A stretch of DNA of 64,000 nucleotides, from NCBI RefSeq assembly GCF_028736175.1, contig NZ_CP117880.1, positions 2,790,001 to 2,854,000 on the forward strand. The letters run 5' to 3'. This DNA is from Sphingobacterium oryzagri. Lineage in GTDB: Bacteria > Bacteroidota > Bacteroidia > Sphingobacteriales > Sphingobacteriaceae. Of the stretch, positions 51,388-61,014 are shown piece after piece. The position numbers and the translations under genes were made by a program. A model generated the notes under the pieces. It was not told the origin of the DNA, ran no database searches, and saw only the letters and a list, made by a program, of their open reading frames with translations. The first letter of the stretch is position 1. Every line of letters starts with the position of its first letter.

Positions 51388-54300
51388 TTAAAAAGCGTAA
51401 CGTAAACCGACCATTGCGCTCCAGGTTGTTCCAGTAGTACTGGCTGGACGGAATGGAGTCGTAACCAATTGCGGCGCATTTTCTTGTACAGCAGGATCTT
51501 GTGTATACAACATTCTAAAGGTAGGCACCCCGTTGGTAACACCTCTATTTGTAAGAACATTTCTTCCAGCAGCTAAGATATCTGTTTGGATGCCCCACTC
51601 AGAGTTGATCAAGTTTCCTAGGTTAACGATATCTACCGTAAGTTGAAGTTTATCATTTCTAAGTGCGATATTATTAAACAGATTCTGTGTCCATCTAATA
51701 TCAACTCTGTTCAACCAAGGCATTAAGAATTCATTTCTTGGCAAGTAACTACCTCTGTAGGATTCTAAATCGTTATCTGCAATAAATTTTTCAAAGGCTT
51801 CGCGTTGTTCAGCGACAGTAATTGTTTTCGTTCTATCGACGTTGCTAGGTGTTCTGTAAGACACTGTATACTCTTGGAACGTTAAATCATTAGCGCTGTT
51901 TGGCAAATAAAGTAGATCCATTGCTTGACCATCACCGTTTAAGTCATTTGAGTAGTAATAAGAATATCGACCTTGATGTGAACCATTATAGTAAATACCC
52001 AATGTTGTATTTTGTATTGTGTAGCTTAAATTGGCAACAACACGATGAGGCAATGCGAAGTTTGATATTCTTAACATATCTTCGTTCGGAGAGCTAATTA
52101 CTGGAGATCCTCCCCATGCAGAATTGGCGCTAGAACCTGCATTCGCAGAAACTTCTTTCGCTTCGGAATAGGTGTAAAACAATGATCCAGATAAGCCATG
52201 CCAAGGTGCTATCGATGCCCCAACGGTTGCAGAGAAAGCATGACCTTTGGAATTAGTATTTGTTAAAACAGTGGCATTGTTTGCTCCAATTGCCGGATTG
52301 AACTGATACGAAGCAGCATTTGGATAATATTCACGATTATCACCAGCATAGTTAAGCGTTTGCTCGGATGGTTTTCTGTTTGCTCCGTATTGGAAGACTG
52401 CATTTATATCTTTGGTGTACAGGATATCCGTAGTCAAGGTAACGAGCGTATTTGGAATGCGGTAATCTGCACCAATACTTGTTCTCCACACAGATGGCAT
52501 TTTAAAGTTATCATCTACTAATGCAAAAGATGATGGAGCTCCTTCTCTAGGTGTCTTAATAAATACATTTTCTGCACCAGCCGGAACATTGTTTACGTGA
52601 TAATAAATGTCTTCAGGATGAAAACGCACGTTACCAATCCAAGGCGCAACTTGCTGATAATTTCCTGGCTCGACTGTATTTTGTAAAACGCCAGCATTGG
52701 TAGGCATATTTGTCAACCACACAAACGGAACGCGGCCAGTAAATATACCGGTACCACCACGTACAGTCAATGAACGGTCGCCAAATACGTCATAATTAAA
52801 TCCTAAACGTGGAGATAGCATAATACGTGATTTCGGCCATGAACCGGAAGAGTATGTACGCGGATTACCATTTACATCTAACAGCTCCAACGCGTCGATT
52901 GACGGGTTAGGCGTTAATTTATTCATATAAATAGGCAATTCTGCTCGCAAACCAACTGTAAAGTTGAAACGATCAGTTAATGTAACGCGGTCTTGCGCGT
53001 ACAATGATGCTAAACCAAAGTTAATACGTGAGTAAGTATCTTGTCCTTCGTAAGGATATGTGATACTGTACATAATTGGAGCAACTTCTTGCGGTGTACC
53101 TGTTGTCAAGAAATCTTCCACAGAAGCGTAACGGTAATATCCAGTACCACTTCTTGTATAAGAGTTTCCGAATTTTTGAACTTCAAAAGCTGCACCACCA
53201 GTAAAACTATGTTTACCAGTATTGAAAGTTAAATTGTTGGTGAATGAAAAATTATCATTTACCACATCATTTAAGTAAGAGAAAAGCTCTGTACCAAAAC
53301 TCATATAATTAGCTGTTCCAACAGCCCCATTACTGCCTACATTCCCATCCCAAATATCAACAAACGGGAACAATCTGTTTCTATTTGGCGTTGTCCTCGT
53401 ATCTTGAATCTTAGAGTATGTGAATAAGAACTTATTTGACAACTGCGCATTAAAGTTAGAGTTTAGTTCAGCAGTGAAAGAGCTAACGGTATTCTGGAAA
53501 GCATAATTACCATTTTCAAAAGTAATCGAGTTTTCACTCACGCGGTTAAAGTTAGAGCGTGGATTCGGTCCTGAACTTCCGTTGGCTACTTGCATAGACT
53601 CGCCACGCAACACGTTATAGCGGAAAGCTGCCTTGTGTTTATCGCTTATATTCCAGTCGATACGCGCTAAAAATTTGTTTCCAAATTGCTCCGCTTCATC
53701 AGCGTACCCCTCGTAGCGACCTGGATCATATCCGAATTGGTTGATCAAGTGGTCTCTCACCGCAATAAGATCTGCAGTCTCTACACGTGTAATATTCTGT
53801 GAAGGAATAGCAACACCATTTTCAGAAGATCTCCATAAATTTGCACCTGAAGCATTTGCTCCAGTGGCTGCTTCACGCTCCGCGCTTACGAAAAAGAACA
53901 ATTTATCTTTTATAATGGGGCCGCCCAAGCTAAAACCGTAATTCTTTTTCGTTCCATCCAAAAACTGGATATTTCTCTTGTTAATTTTTACACCCGTTAG
54001 GTTCTCATTATTATAATATCCGTACACGGAACCATGAAACTGGTTTGTACCAGACTTGGTTACGGCATTTATACCTGCACCAGTAAATCCTGATTGAGTA
54101 ACATCAAACGGTGCGATATTCACAGAAATTTCCTCGATCGCATCCAGCGATATAGGCTGTGCGTTACCCCCAGGTAGGGCATTACTGCTCAAGCCAAAGC
54201 CATTATTAAAATTTGCGCCGTCAATCTGTAAATTGTTATAACGCGCATCACGACCAGCAAAAGAGTTTCCATTTGCTTGCGGTGTTAAACGCGTAAACTC

Positions 54301-54756
54301 TGTAATACTTCTGCTTGTTTGTGGTAGTTCTTGAATTTGCTTTAATCCAACATTCGTCGACGCGCCCGTTTTATTAACATTGCTGCTTTTCGTGCCTGTT
54401 ACAGTAACCTCTTCCAATGCCGTTCCCATATCTCCGAAAACAGGGTTTAAAACAAATGGTTGACCCAATTGCAAGTAAACATCTTCGTAAATTACCGGAC
54501 TCTGCCCAACGTAGGTAACTTCTACACGGTATGGACCACCTACGCGCATGTTCGCTAAATTAAAACGACCCGCTACATTCGCTGAACCCGAATAGCTGGT
54601 TCCTGAAGGTAAGTGAGTCGCTTTGATAGTTGCTCCAGCTGTAGCGTGTCCTGAGGATTCCGTAACCACCCCTGACATACTACTTGTGGTAACTTGTGCC
54701 TGAATAGTCCCGTAGCTAGCGAGGACTAAAGCAAAGAAAAGTAGAGATTTTTTCAT
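51388..54756 (-). CDS. Oar-like TonB-dependent receptor
   Basis: A 1122-residue outer-membrane receptor. A signal peptide (FFALVLASYGTIQAQ) leads to a carboxypeptidase-regulatory-like beta-sandwich (SMSGVVTESSGHATAGATIK), a plug domain (ISVNIAPFDVTQSGFTGAGI, INAVTKSGTNQFHGSVYGYY) and a large barrel ending in AMVGLRYAF with the terminal Phe for BAM insertion. It resembles OmpA-related Oar proteins rather than SusC, since no SusD partner follows. The substrate is unknown. A -7 element lies 34 bases upstream. Confidence 0.93.
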   Translation of the reverse strand: MKKSLLFFALVLASYGTIQAQVTTSSMSGVVTESSGHATAGATIKATHLPSGTSYSGSANVAGRFNLANMRVGGPYRVEVTYVGQSPVIYEDVYLQLGQPFVLNPVFGDMGTALEEVTVTGTKSSNVNKTGASTNVGLKQIQELPQTSRSITEFTRLTPQANGNSFAGRDARYNNLQIDGANFNNGFGLSSNALPGGNAQPISLDAIEEISVNIAPFDVTQSGFTGAGINAVTKSGTNQFHGSVYGYYNNENLTGVKINKRNIQFLDGTKKNYGFSLGGPIIKDKLFFFVSAEREAATGANASGANLWRSSENGVAIPSQNITRVETADLIAVRDHLINQFGYDPGRYEGYADEAEQFGNKFLARIDWNISDKHKAAFRYNVLRGESMQVANGSSGPNPRSNFNRVSENSITFENGNYAFQNTVSSFTAELNSNFNAQLSNKFLFTYSKIQDTRTTPNRNRLFPFVDIWDGNVGSNGAVGTANYMSFGTELFSYLNDVVNDNFSFTNNLTFNTGKHSFTGGAAFEVQKFGNSYTRSGTGYYRYASVEDFLTTGTPQEVAPIMYSITYPYEGQDTYSRINFGLASLYAQDRVTLTDRFNFTVGLRAELPIYMNKLTPNPSIDALELLDVNGNPRTYSSGSWPKSRIMLSPRLGFNYDVFGDRSLTVRGGTGIFTGRVPFVWLTNMPTNAGVLQNTVEPGNYQQVAPWIGNVRFHPEDIYYHVNNVPAGAENVFIKTPREGAPSSFALVDDNFKMPSVWRTSIGADYRIPNTLVTLTTDILYTKDINAVFQYGANRKPSEQTLNYAGDNREYYPNAASYQFNPAIGANNATVLTNTNSKGHAFSATVGASIAPWHGLSGSLFYTYSEAKEVSANAGSSANSAWGGSPVISSPNEDMLRISNFALPHRVVANLSYTIQNTTLGIYYNGSHQGRYSYYYSNDLNGDGQAMDLLYLPNSANDLTFQEYTVSYRTPSNVDRTKTITVAEQREAFEKFIADNDLESYRGSYLPRNEFLMPWLNRVDIRWTQNLFNNIALRNDKLQLTVDIVNLGNLINSEWGIQTDILAAGRNVLTNRGVTNGVPTFRMLYTQDPAVQENAPQLVTTPFRPASTTGTTWSAMVGLRYAF

Positions 54757-54789
54757 ACTTAATTTTGTTGTCTTAGAAAATTAGTACCG

Positions 54790-54797
54790 CAAAGTTA
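54790..54797 (-). promoter_or_regulatory. -7 element of the TonB-dependent receptor
   Basis: On the minus strand TAACTTTG fits TAnnTTTG; it ends 33 bases before the ATG at 54756. A convincing -33 was not seen. Confidence 0.5.
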
Positions 54798-55455
54798 GAA
54801 ATAGCCCTTGATATTTCTGAAACTTAACATAAACTTAATACACAGAAAGACAAACTTTTAAGTTTTTGAATTATCATTATTCTTTCCATTCCTTTACAAT
54901 ATTATAACAGCACACAAAATAACCCGCTAATTATTTCCAAAGTGATAATTTGCAGGATATTTTATTGTGATTTTAACAAATTTTAACAACTCCATAATGT
55001 GGAAAACTTCTTATAAGGTTTTCCTAAAAGATGGTGATGATTGCATGTCATAATAGCATTTTGATCGAATTTCTCGCAATTTTAAGGTTCTACAGCACGG
55101 CGCATACTTCAAAATCAAGCTCAAATATTCAAAATAAGGTGAATCATATTAATAATCAATAACTTGCATCGTGTTCATTAGCGAATCAAAGCAATGATGC
55201 TTGAAAACCAGGCTAAAAATGCCCTAAAGCGTTAATAAACTAACTAGCAAACGGAAAGTCTTACTAATGACCTTGCTTAGCTTTCAACTTTTGCAATGAA
55301 ACCAATAGACTTCGCATGCCGAGTTGACTTCATTCGTCCATTTCTATAGCTATCGCGCCATCGACACAAGTCATTCTTTATACATTCAGCAACGTGCTGG
55401 CCGTTATCTCTCCGCTTTACAGAAAAAAATAAATGTCATACACACGTTTTGCAAA

Positions 55456-55483
55456 TTGACTTGCCCTAAAAGCACTATATTTG
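55456..55483 (+). promoter_or_regulatory. Promoter of the MgtC-like gene
   Basis: TTG (55456-55458) and TATATTTG (55476-55483) are separated by 17 bases, the full Bacteroidota promoter arrangement, 22 bases before the ATG. Confidence 0.6.
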
Positions 55484-55505
55484 AAAAAAATTCTTATACC
55501 GATAC

Positions 55506-56150
55506 ATGATGAGAGAATGGTTAGCCGACCCGCGCTTGCAAGCGGTTTTGATGTCGATATTGTGTGGCGCCATTGTTGGCTTCGAGCGCGAATACAAAAA
55601 TAAATCTGCGGGCTTCCGCACCGTGATACTGATCTGTTTTGGCTCAACGGTATTCACGTTATTATCCCGTATGGGAAATATTTCAGATGATCGAATAGCG
55701 GCAAATATTGTAACAGGTATCGGCTTTTTGGGCGCTGGCGTAATCTACCAGGGTAAATTTTCGGTGCAGGGGTTGACTACGGCAGCCGTGATCTGGTCAA
55801 TGGCTGGTATCGGTATGATGGTAGGCTTTGAGCAGTATCTCTTCGGCCTACAGCTAACCGTCCTGATGGTTGTTATCCTTTCGTTATTCCAGCGCATCGA
55901 GCATATGCTGGCCAACGTATATTTTATGCGCACGATACATGTCACCTTTCAGGACATTCAAGTATCACATTTGGGCGAATTTGAAAGTTTTCTGCGAGAG
56001 CACCATGTGCGCCCATTGCGTAAAGGATTAGAAAAAAAAGGACAACACCTGACAGTCGTTTACGAGATAACCGGCAACCGCAAAAACATTCGCCGCACAA
56101 ACGAGGCGATTATTTCGCTTGATTATGTATATGCATTTAATAACATGTAG
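55506..56150 (+). CDS. MgtC/SapB-family membrane protein
   Basis: A 214-residue protein. The N-terminal half has four or five membrane helices with the MgtC pattern: LCGAIVGFEREYKNKSAGFR, TVILICFGSTVFTLLS, ANIVTGIGFLGAGVIYQGKF and TTAAVIWSMAGIGMMVG. The cytosolic C-terminal part (about 140-214) is a short ACT-like domain. MgtC proteins are linked to magnesium limitation and to control of ATP synthase; the role here is not shown. A good promoter precedes it and it is convergent with the next gene. Confidence 0.92.
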   Translation: MMREWLADPRLQAVLMSILCGAIVGFEREYKNKSAGFRTVILICFGSTVFTLLSRMGNISDDRIAANIVTGIGFLGAGVIYQGKFSVQGLTTAAVIWSMAGIGMMVGFEQYLFGLQLTVLMVVILSLFQRIEHMLANVYFMRTIHVTFQDIQVSHLGEFESFLREHHVRPLRKGLEKKGQHLTVVYEITGNRKNIRRTNEAIISLDYVYAFNNM

Positions 56151-56171
56151 TAAATCCTGTGCCGAGCGATG

Positions 56172-56429
56172 TTAAAACACCTCGGTTTCCTTAATATCGC
56201 AATTTTCTTTTAACCATTGCTCGTCAAACTCCGCAATTTCGCGACGCTCGCCTTTGTAGATAAAATAGCTGTTTGGTTTGTCAGACTTTCCCTCCGTTTG
56301 TACCATAGGCATCCTATTGACTATCTTTTCTTCTGGACAGTCCTGAAGCAATGACTTTGTTGGTTTGTTTGTCGAGCAAGCGCTCAACAAAAGAATAGAC
56401 ATGATGGATACGATAATTAGATGGCGCAT
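56172..56429 (-). CDS. Small lipoprotein of unknown function
   Basis: An 85-residue protein with an SPII signal (MSILLLSACSTNK). The mature part is short and hydrophilic, with two more Cys (LLQDCPEEK, KENCDIKE) that might form a disulfide. ATG 56429 gives the proper signal; the longer frame begins at 56468. I recognise no family. It is convergent with the MgtC-like gene. Confidence 0.7.
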   Translation of the reverse strand: MRHLIIVSIMSILLLSACSTNKPTKSLLQDCPEEKIVNRMPMVQTEGKSDKPNSYFIYKGERREIAEFDEQWLKENCDIKETEVF

Positions 56430-56480
56430 ATCAGTTTTATTATAGCAGTTGAAAAATATGTTTGTCAACTACCCTATTGC

Positions 56481-56515
56481 AAAAAGCCTGCTAGAATTGT
56501 CTAACAGGCCTTTTT
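56481..56515 (-). terminator. Imperfect terminator after mutS2
   Basis: AAAAAGCCTG (56481-56490) pairs with CAGGCCTTTTT (56505-56515) with one bulge. In the minus direction a T-run follows, so it probably ends the mutS2 transcript 195 bases after its stop. Confidence 0.55.
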
Positions 56516-56710
56516 ATTTTTTATTTATGCTATTACTCGGATATGCTAAAGCTGCGTTGTTAATCATCTCCGCAACCAATGTCGATCAAATAAACGCTGC
56601 TTTCCCTGGGCAGCTTCCCACGCTGCCAGCTTAAAACGAAAGACAAAGCCACAGCATCTTTACTTGGTTTGAGCAGCCCTCCTCTGTAAATGCTTAGCTT
56701 ATGTAAATGC

Positions 56711-59095
56711 TTAGCTTATATAAGCATAGGTAATGCCATCGCCACCACGATCAGCATGCTCGTCTTCAAAATGCGAAACATGGTTGTATTTACGCAAATA
56801 ATCGCGTACAAATTTGCGCAAGATGCCATCTCCTTTTCCGTGCAAAATTTTCAATGTCGGATAACCAATCATTACCGCGCGATCTAACACCGTCTCCAGC
56901 TGTCGCAAAGCATCCTCGGTACGCATACCGCGCACATCCACCTCGGGTTGAAAATCTGCAACCGACTCGGTAGACATACTGCGGTGCTTTTTCACCACTT
57001 TTGAGCGTTCTTTTCCACGTAGCTTGATCACTTTACTCTTTTTCACTACGGTGCGCAGATCGCCTAAAGCTAAAATCAGATTATTGCCTTTGGCCACTTC
57101 CAGCACTTGTGCTTCCGTATCGGCATCCAAAATTTTAACCCAATCACCAACCGCGATCACTTCATCTACTTCGGCTGTTTGCTTAGCTGCCGCCGTATTC
57201 GGTAAGGTTCTCTTTTCGCTATTTTTATCAACCGCGGCATGCAATTCCCGACGCAATTCCCGCGTTTTCTCCTTATCCGCCTGCGTCGACTTGATTTCCG
57301 CAATAGTATTCTCGACGAGTTTATTAGCATCCTTCAAAATTTGCTTGGCCTGCTCTTTTGCCTCGCGCATCAGGTTGCGTTTGTTTTCTTCAAGATGGCT
57401 ATTGAGCTGCTGGTATTCATTTTTCAATGTTTCCAGCTCGCGCTCTCGTTTGGTAATGGCTACTTTCGTGTCATGCACCTGTTTTTTATCACGTTCCAGA
57501 TCAACCAAAAGCGTATCCACCTTTTTCTGCTGCGTACCAATCTTTTGCTTGGCAGCTTCCAGAATATCGCGATGCAAACCAATTTTCTGTGCAATTTCAA
57601 ATGCGTAGGAACTGCCGGGTTTACCAACTTGTAAGATATACAAGGGGCGCATAGCTACGTTATCAAACAGCATCGACGCGTTTTCCAGTCCGGGTGTATT
57701 GCTAGCAAACACTTTAAGGTTCGAATAGTGCGTCGTAATCACACCTCGAACGCCTTTTTTATGGAGCGCTTCCAACACCGCTTCGGCTATCGGTCCGCCA
57801 AACAACGGATCGGTGCCCGTACCAAACTCGTCAATAAGCACCAGCGTACGTGCATTGGCAAACTCAGAAAAATGTTTCATCTTGGAGAGATGCGCACTAT
57901 AGGTACTTAAGTCGCTTTCGATCGACTGATCATCACCAATATCTGCAAAGATCTGTTTAAAAACACCCAATTTTGAAGTCGCATCGGCCGGAATCAGTAA
58001 ACCAGCCTGCACCATCAATTGCAGCAAGCCTACCGTCTTCATACAGACCGATTTACCGCCCGCGTTAGGTCCGGAAACCAAAATCACGCGATCTACCTCA
58101 TCGATTCTGATATGCAGCGGAACGACCGTCATCTGCTGTTCGCGCTTTGCATTGATCAGCAAGAGCGGATGCCTGGCATTAACTAAATTCACTTCCGCTT
58201 CTTTTGACAGCTCGGGCATCTCCGCCTCAATATCAATCGCAAACAAAGCTTTGGCACGTACGAAATCCAACTTGCTCAATAAGCCGTGATAAGCAAGTAA
58301 CAAGGGCACATGTGGCCGCAGTTCGCTGGTCAATTCGGTCAGGATGCGGATCACTTCGCGCCGCCGCTCAAATTCCAAATCTCTCACCTTATTATTCAGG
58401 TGAAACACCTCTTCTGGCTCAATATAAGCAGTTTGCCCGGTAGCCGACTCGTCGTGAATAAGACCTTTAACTTTACGCTTATTCTCCGCCAAAATTGGCA
58501 TACACAACCGTCCATCGCGAATGGTTAAATTGCCGTCCGCCGTCCAGCCATTATTTTGCGCCAGCTTGAAAACCTGATCAATGCGCTTGCGTGCTTCTTG
58601 TTCACTTTTCAAAATCTGTTGCGTAATATCCAACAACAAGCGCGATGCATTATCTTTCATTTTCCCGCGATCATCAATCACCGACTCGATCTGCCTAACA
58701 ATCTTCGTTTCTATCGGTAAGTGCTCAAACAGCAGCGCGAGATTAACATATAGCCCTTCCCGCTCATTAAAATAACGGATCACCGCATACACCGTGCGTA
58801 AGGATAATAAAACGCGATAAAACTCTTCTTCCCCGAGAAAAGAACCTTCCACACGAGCCTTTTCGGCCAGTGGTTTAATCGGATACAAATGATCGACCGG
58901 CAATGGCGCGTCATTCATCAACAAATCTTTAAACTCCTGGGTTTGACGTAAAAATTTATCAATCTGATCAAGCTTTACCTGCGGTTGAATTTTTTCTACC
59001 ATCTCCCGCCCGGGTTCGCTCAAACACTTTTCTTTAATCAAGCTTTTAATTTCGAGAAAGCCTAATTTATCTATGGCATTTTTAGGAAAAATCAT
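56711..59095 (-). CDS. mutS2: MutS2 endonuclease/recombination suppressor
   Basis: A 794-residue MutS2. The core and lever domains lead to an ABC-type ATPase with Walker A VSGPNAGGKSVCMKT and Walker B LVLIDEFGTGTDPLFGG. A long coiled coil follows (RERELETLKNEYQQLNSHLE) and the C-terminus is an Smr domain (VDVRGMRTEDALRQLE, TLKILHGKGDGILRKFV). It lacks the mismatch-recognition domain of MutS1. The protein suppresses recombination and, in several bacteria, splits collided ribosomes. The ATG at 59095 starts the usual FPKNAIDKLGF. Confidence 0.95.
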   Translation of the reverse strand: MIFPKNAIDKLGFLEIKSLIKEKCLSEPGREMVEKIQPQVKLDQIDKFLRQTQEFKDLLMNDAPLPVDHLYPIKPLAEKARVEGSFLGEEEFYRVLLSLRTVYAVIRYFNEREGLYVNLALLFEHLPIETKIVRQIESVIDDRGKMKDNASRLLLDITQQILKSEQEARKRIDQVFKLAQNNGWTADGNLTIRDGRLCMPILAENKRKVKGLIHDESATGQTAYIEPEEVFHLNNKVRDLEFERRREVIRILTELTSELRPHVPLLLAYHGLLSKLDFVRAKALFAIDIEAEMPELSKEAEVNLVNARHPLLLINAKREQQMTVVPLHIRIDEVDRVILVSGPNAGGKSVCMKTVGLLQLMVQAGLLIPADATSKLGVFKQIFADIGDDQSIESDLSTYSAHLSKMKHFSEFANARTLVLIDEFGTGTDPLFGGPIAEAVLEALHKKGVRGVITTHYSNLKVFASNTPGLENASMLFDNVAMRPLYILQVGKPGSSYAFEIAQKIGLHRDILEAAKQKIGTQQKKVDTLLVDLERDKKQVHDTKVAITKRERELETLKNEYQQLNSHLEENKRNLMREAKEQAKQILKDANKLVENTIAEIKSTQADKEKTRELRRELHAAVDKNSEKRTLPNTAAAKQTAEVDEVIAVGDWVKILDADTEAQVLEVAKGNNLILALGDLRTVVKKSKVIKLRGKERSKVVKKHRSMSTESVADFQPEVDVRGMRTEDALRQLETVLDRAVMIGYPTLKILHGKGDGILRKFVRDYLRKYNHVSHFEDEHADRGGDGITYAYIS

Positions 59096-59112
59096 ATAAC
59101 ATTTAAATTTAC

Positions 59113-59793
59113 TTACGGGAGCCTTTGTAGCTCTTTTACAGGCTTTAATTGCTCTCCTTCTACTATCGGTCTCGCCGTCGGTAACTGCTTCTCTTCTATC
59201 GGCCCCTCAGGCATTACCGGCGGCTGTTGTACACCTGAAGTTGGCAGAGGTACAGGGCCGTTTACGGGTATTGATTCGCCTTGAAAAATAGGAAAAGAAA
59301 AGCCCGCGTCCTGCATAAAACGAGTTCTGTACATCTTGTAATCCAACGGAATGGTATCCAAATGCACGTTCAGCATAAGCTCATGTGCTTCATCACGTAG
59401 TTTAGTATAGCGCTGTACAGCGTGAATACTATCAGCCACCTGCGCATTCCTGACGGAGTCCGCAACGCGATAGCCTCTATCCATCCCGGTCAATTTTTGA
59501 TTGATTTGCGCGTAGATTTTTTTCGACAAGGTCGGATTGCCCAAATAATAGCTTAAATTTCGGCTGAATCCAGCGGAATCGATGCCGTATTGCGCAAAAA
59601 CATTGCTATACATACCATCCACCAGCTTGCGCGAACTATCTATAGGTAACGTATTGAAATATCCATCCATTAAATGAACTTCAGCCATCAGATCAACCAT
59701 CTTCTTTTCTGATAAAATTCCCTCTGGAGCAGATTTATGGCAAGAAATCAGCAAAAAAAACGACGACAATATAATAAGTAATAAGCGTTGCAT
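59113..59793 (-). CDS. DUF4296 domain lipoprotein
   Basis: A 226-residue lipoprotein (ILSSFFLLISCHKS). The DUF4296 domain follows: ILSEKKMVDLMAEVHLMDGY, VFAQYGIDSAGFSRNLSYYL and a helical hairpin with QINQKLTGMD. The C-terminal 60 residues are Pro-rich and probably disordered. The domain is common in Bacteroidota and of unknown function. ATG 59793 begins a proper signal peptide. It lies 17 bases upstream of mutS2 on the same strand and may be co-transcribed with it. Confidence 0.85.
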   Translation of the reverse strand: MQRLLLIILSSFFLLISCHKSAPEGILSEKKMVDLMAEVHLMDGYFNTLPIDSSRKLVDGMYSNVFAQYGIDSAGFSRNLSYYLGNPTLSKKIYAQINQKLTGMDRGYRVADSVRNAQVADSIHAVQRYTKLRDEAHELMLNVHLDTIPLDYKMYRTRFMQDAGFSFPIFQGESIPVNGPVPLPTSGVQQPPVMPEGPIEEKQLPTARPIVEGEQLKPVKELQRLP

Positions 59794-59807
59794 TTCGTAA
59801 GTTTGTA

Positions 59808-59815
59808 CAAATTTA
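59808..59815 (-). promoter_or_regulatory. -7 element of the DUF4296-mutS2 unit
   Basis: On the minus strand TAAATTTG fits TAnnTTTG, 14 bases before the ATG at 59793. Confidence 0.45.
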
Positions 59816-59873
59816 CGAAAAGGCGGGTTAATAACCACTTTTAAGTTTTTTTGAACCCTTGAAATCTAGGAAA

Positions 59874-60575
59874 ATGAGCATTGCAACAAATATTGAAAGC
59901 CTACAGATCGATCTTAAACCTATTGGTGTTACGTTAGTTGCCGTATCGAAAACCAAGCCGCAAACTGCAATTATGGAAGCATACGAGGCGGGGCAACGTA
60001 TCTTCGGCGAAAATATGGTACAAGAACTGGTTGAAAAGCAAGAAGCATTACCAAAAGATATTGAATGGCACCTGATTGGTCATTTGCAAACAAATAAGGT
60101 AAAATATATTGCGCCTTTTATTCAACTGATCGAATCGGTGGATTCCATAAAACTATTAAAAGAAATTGATAAGCATGCCGCGAAACACGACCGCGTGATC
60201 GATTGCCTGCTGCAAGTCTATATCGCGGATGAAGATTCGAAGTTTGGCCTCGACCATGCCGAGCTCGTGGAGCTACTACGCGACCCCGAATTTGCCAGCT
60301 TGCAACATGTGCGTATCCGCGGACTTATGGGCATTGCTACCAATACCGAGAATGAAAAAGTGATCAAAGCGGAATTTTATGAACTAAAAATGCTTTTTGA
60401 CGGTATAAAAGCGAGCTTTTTCCGTCAGCAAGATAGTTTTGATACGCTTTCTATGGGCATGTCTTCCGATTATCAGCTGGCGATTGAACACGGCAGCACG
60501 ATGGTGCGACTAGGCAGTACGATTTTCGGAAAGCGCGTGATTAAACATGTTAAAAACAAGGATGCTGAAAATTAG
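59874..60575 (+). CDS. YggS-family pyridoxal-phosphate homeostasis protein
   Basis: A 233-residue YggS/PROSC protein. The PLP-binding Lys is in VAVSKTKPQTAIMEAYEAGQ; further signatures are FGENMVQELVEKQEAL, EWHLIGHLQTNKVKYIAPF and LSMGMSSDYQLAIEHGSTMV, then RLGSTIFGKR. It holds PLP and keeps amino-acid and B6 pools balanced; it has no known enzyme activity. ATG 59874 is used; an in-frame ATG five codons earlier (59859) is possible. The stop overlaps the next gene's start region. Confidence 0.92.
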   Translation: MSIATNIESLQIDLKPIGVTLVAVSKTKPQTAIMEAYEAGQRIFGENMVQELVEKQEALPKDIEWHLIGHLQTNKVKYIAPFIQLIESVDSIKLLKEIDKHAAKHDRVIDCLLQVYIADEDSKFGLDHAELVELLRDPEFASLQHVRIRGLMGIATNTENEKVIKAEFYELKMLFDGIKASFFRQQDSFDTLSMGMSSDYQLAIEHGSTMVRLGSTIFGKRVIKHVKNKDAEN

Positions 60576-61014
60576 AAAAGCGCAGCAGGAAGATTGCCCT
60601 GCACTCCTTCAACTTATACACCAGCTCGCCGCGTATGAAAAGGAGCCGGATGCCGTAACGGTTTCCATGAAAGAGTTTGTCGACAGCGGTTTTGGGGCAC
60701 AGCCGGTTTGGGGAGCCTTTGTAGCCGAGCGTGACAATAAAATTGTCGGCATGGCGCTCTACTACATCCGCTACTCCACCTGGAAAGGTCGGCGGTTGTA
60801 TCTCGAAGACCTTATTGTGACAGCGTCTGAGCGTGGCGCCGGTATAGGCAAGATGCTTTTGGATAAAACGATCGACTTTGCCAAAGCCGAGGGCTACAGC
60901 GGAATGATGTGGCAAGTGCTGGATTGGAATGAGCCAGCGATAAATTTTTATAAGAAGTATAAAGCAGATTTTGACAGCGAATGGGTGAATGTTTCTTTAA
61001 ATTTTCGAGACTGA
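60562..61014 (+). CDS. GNAT-family N-acetyltransferase (diamine/thialysine-type)
   Basis: About 150 residues. It shows LLQLIHQLAAYEKEPDAVTV at the start, GMALYYIRYSTWKGRRLYLE then DLIVTASERGAGIGKMLLDK with the acetyl-CoA loop, and WQVLDWNEPAINFYKKYKAD, the pattern of spermidine/thialysine acetyltransferases. The substrate is probably a small amine (inference). It overlaps yggS by 14 bases (ATG 60562) or by 29 (ATG 60547). It is in line with yggS and the DUF3298 gene. Confidence 0.9.
   Translation: MLKIRKAQQEDCPALLQLIHQLAAYEKEPDAVTVSMKEFVDSGFGAQPVWGAFVAERDNKIVGMALYYIRYSTWKGRRLYLEDLIVTASERGAGIGKMLLDKTIDFAKAEGYSGMMWQVLDWNEPAINFYKKYKADFDSEWVNVSLNFRD

Larger units (their letters stand above)
54757..55505. 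other. Divergent promoter region, no gene seen
   Basis: About 750 AT-rich bases between the divergent receptor and MgtC-like genes. It holds the two promoters listed separately. No RNA or open frame of note was found. Confidence 0.45.

Noticed and set aside
57024-57608. 194-codon plus-strand frame
   Set aside because: It is fully antisense to the conserved mutS2 coiled-coil region; its Ser- and Leu-rich composition is a shadow.
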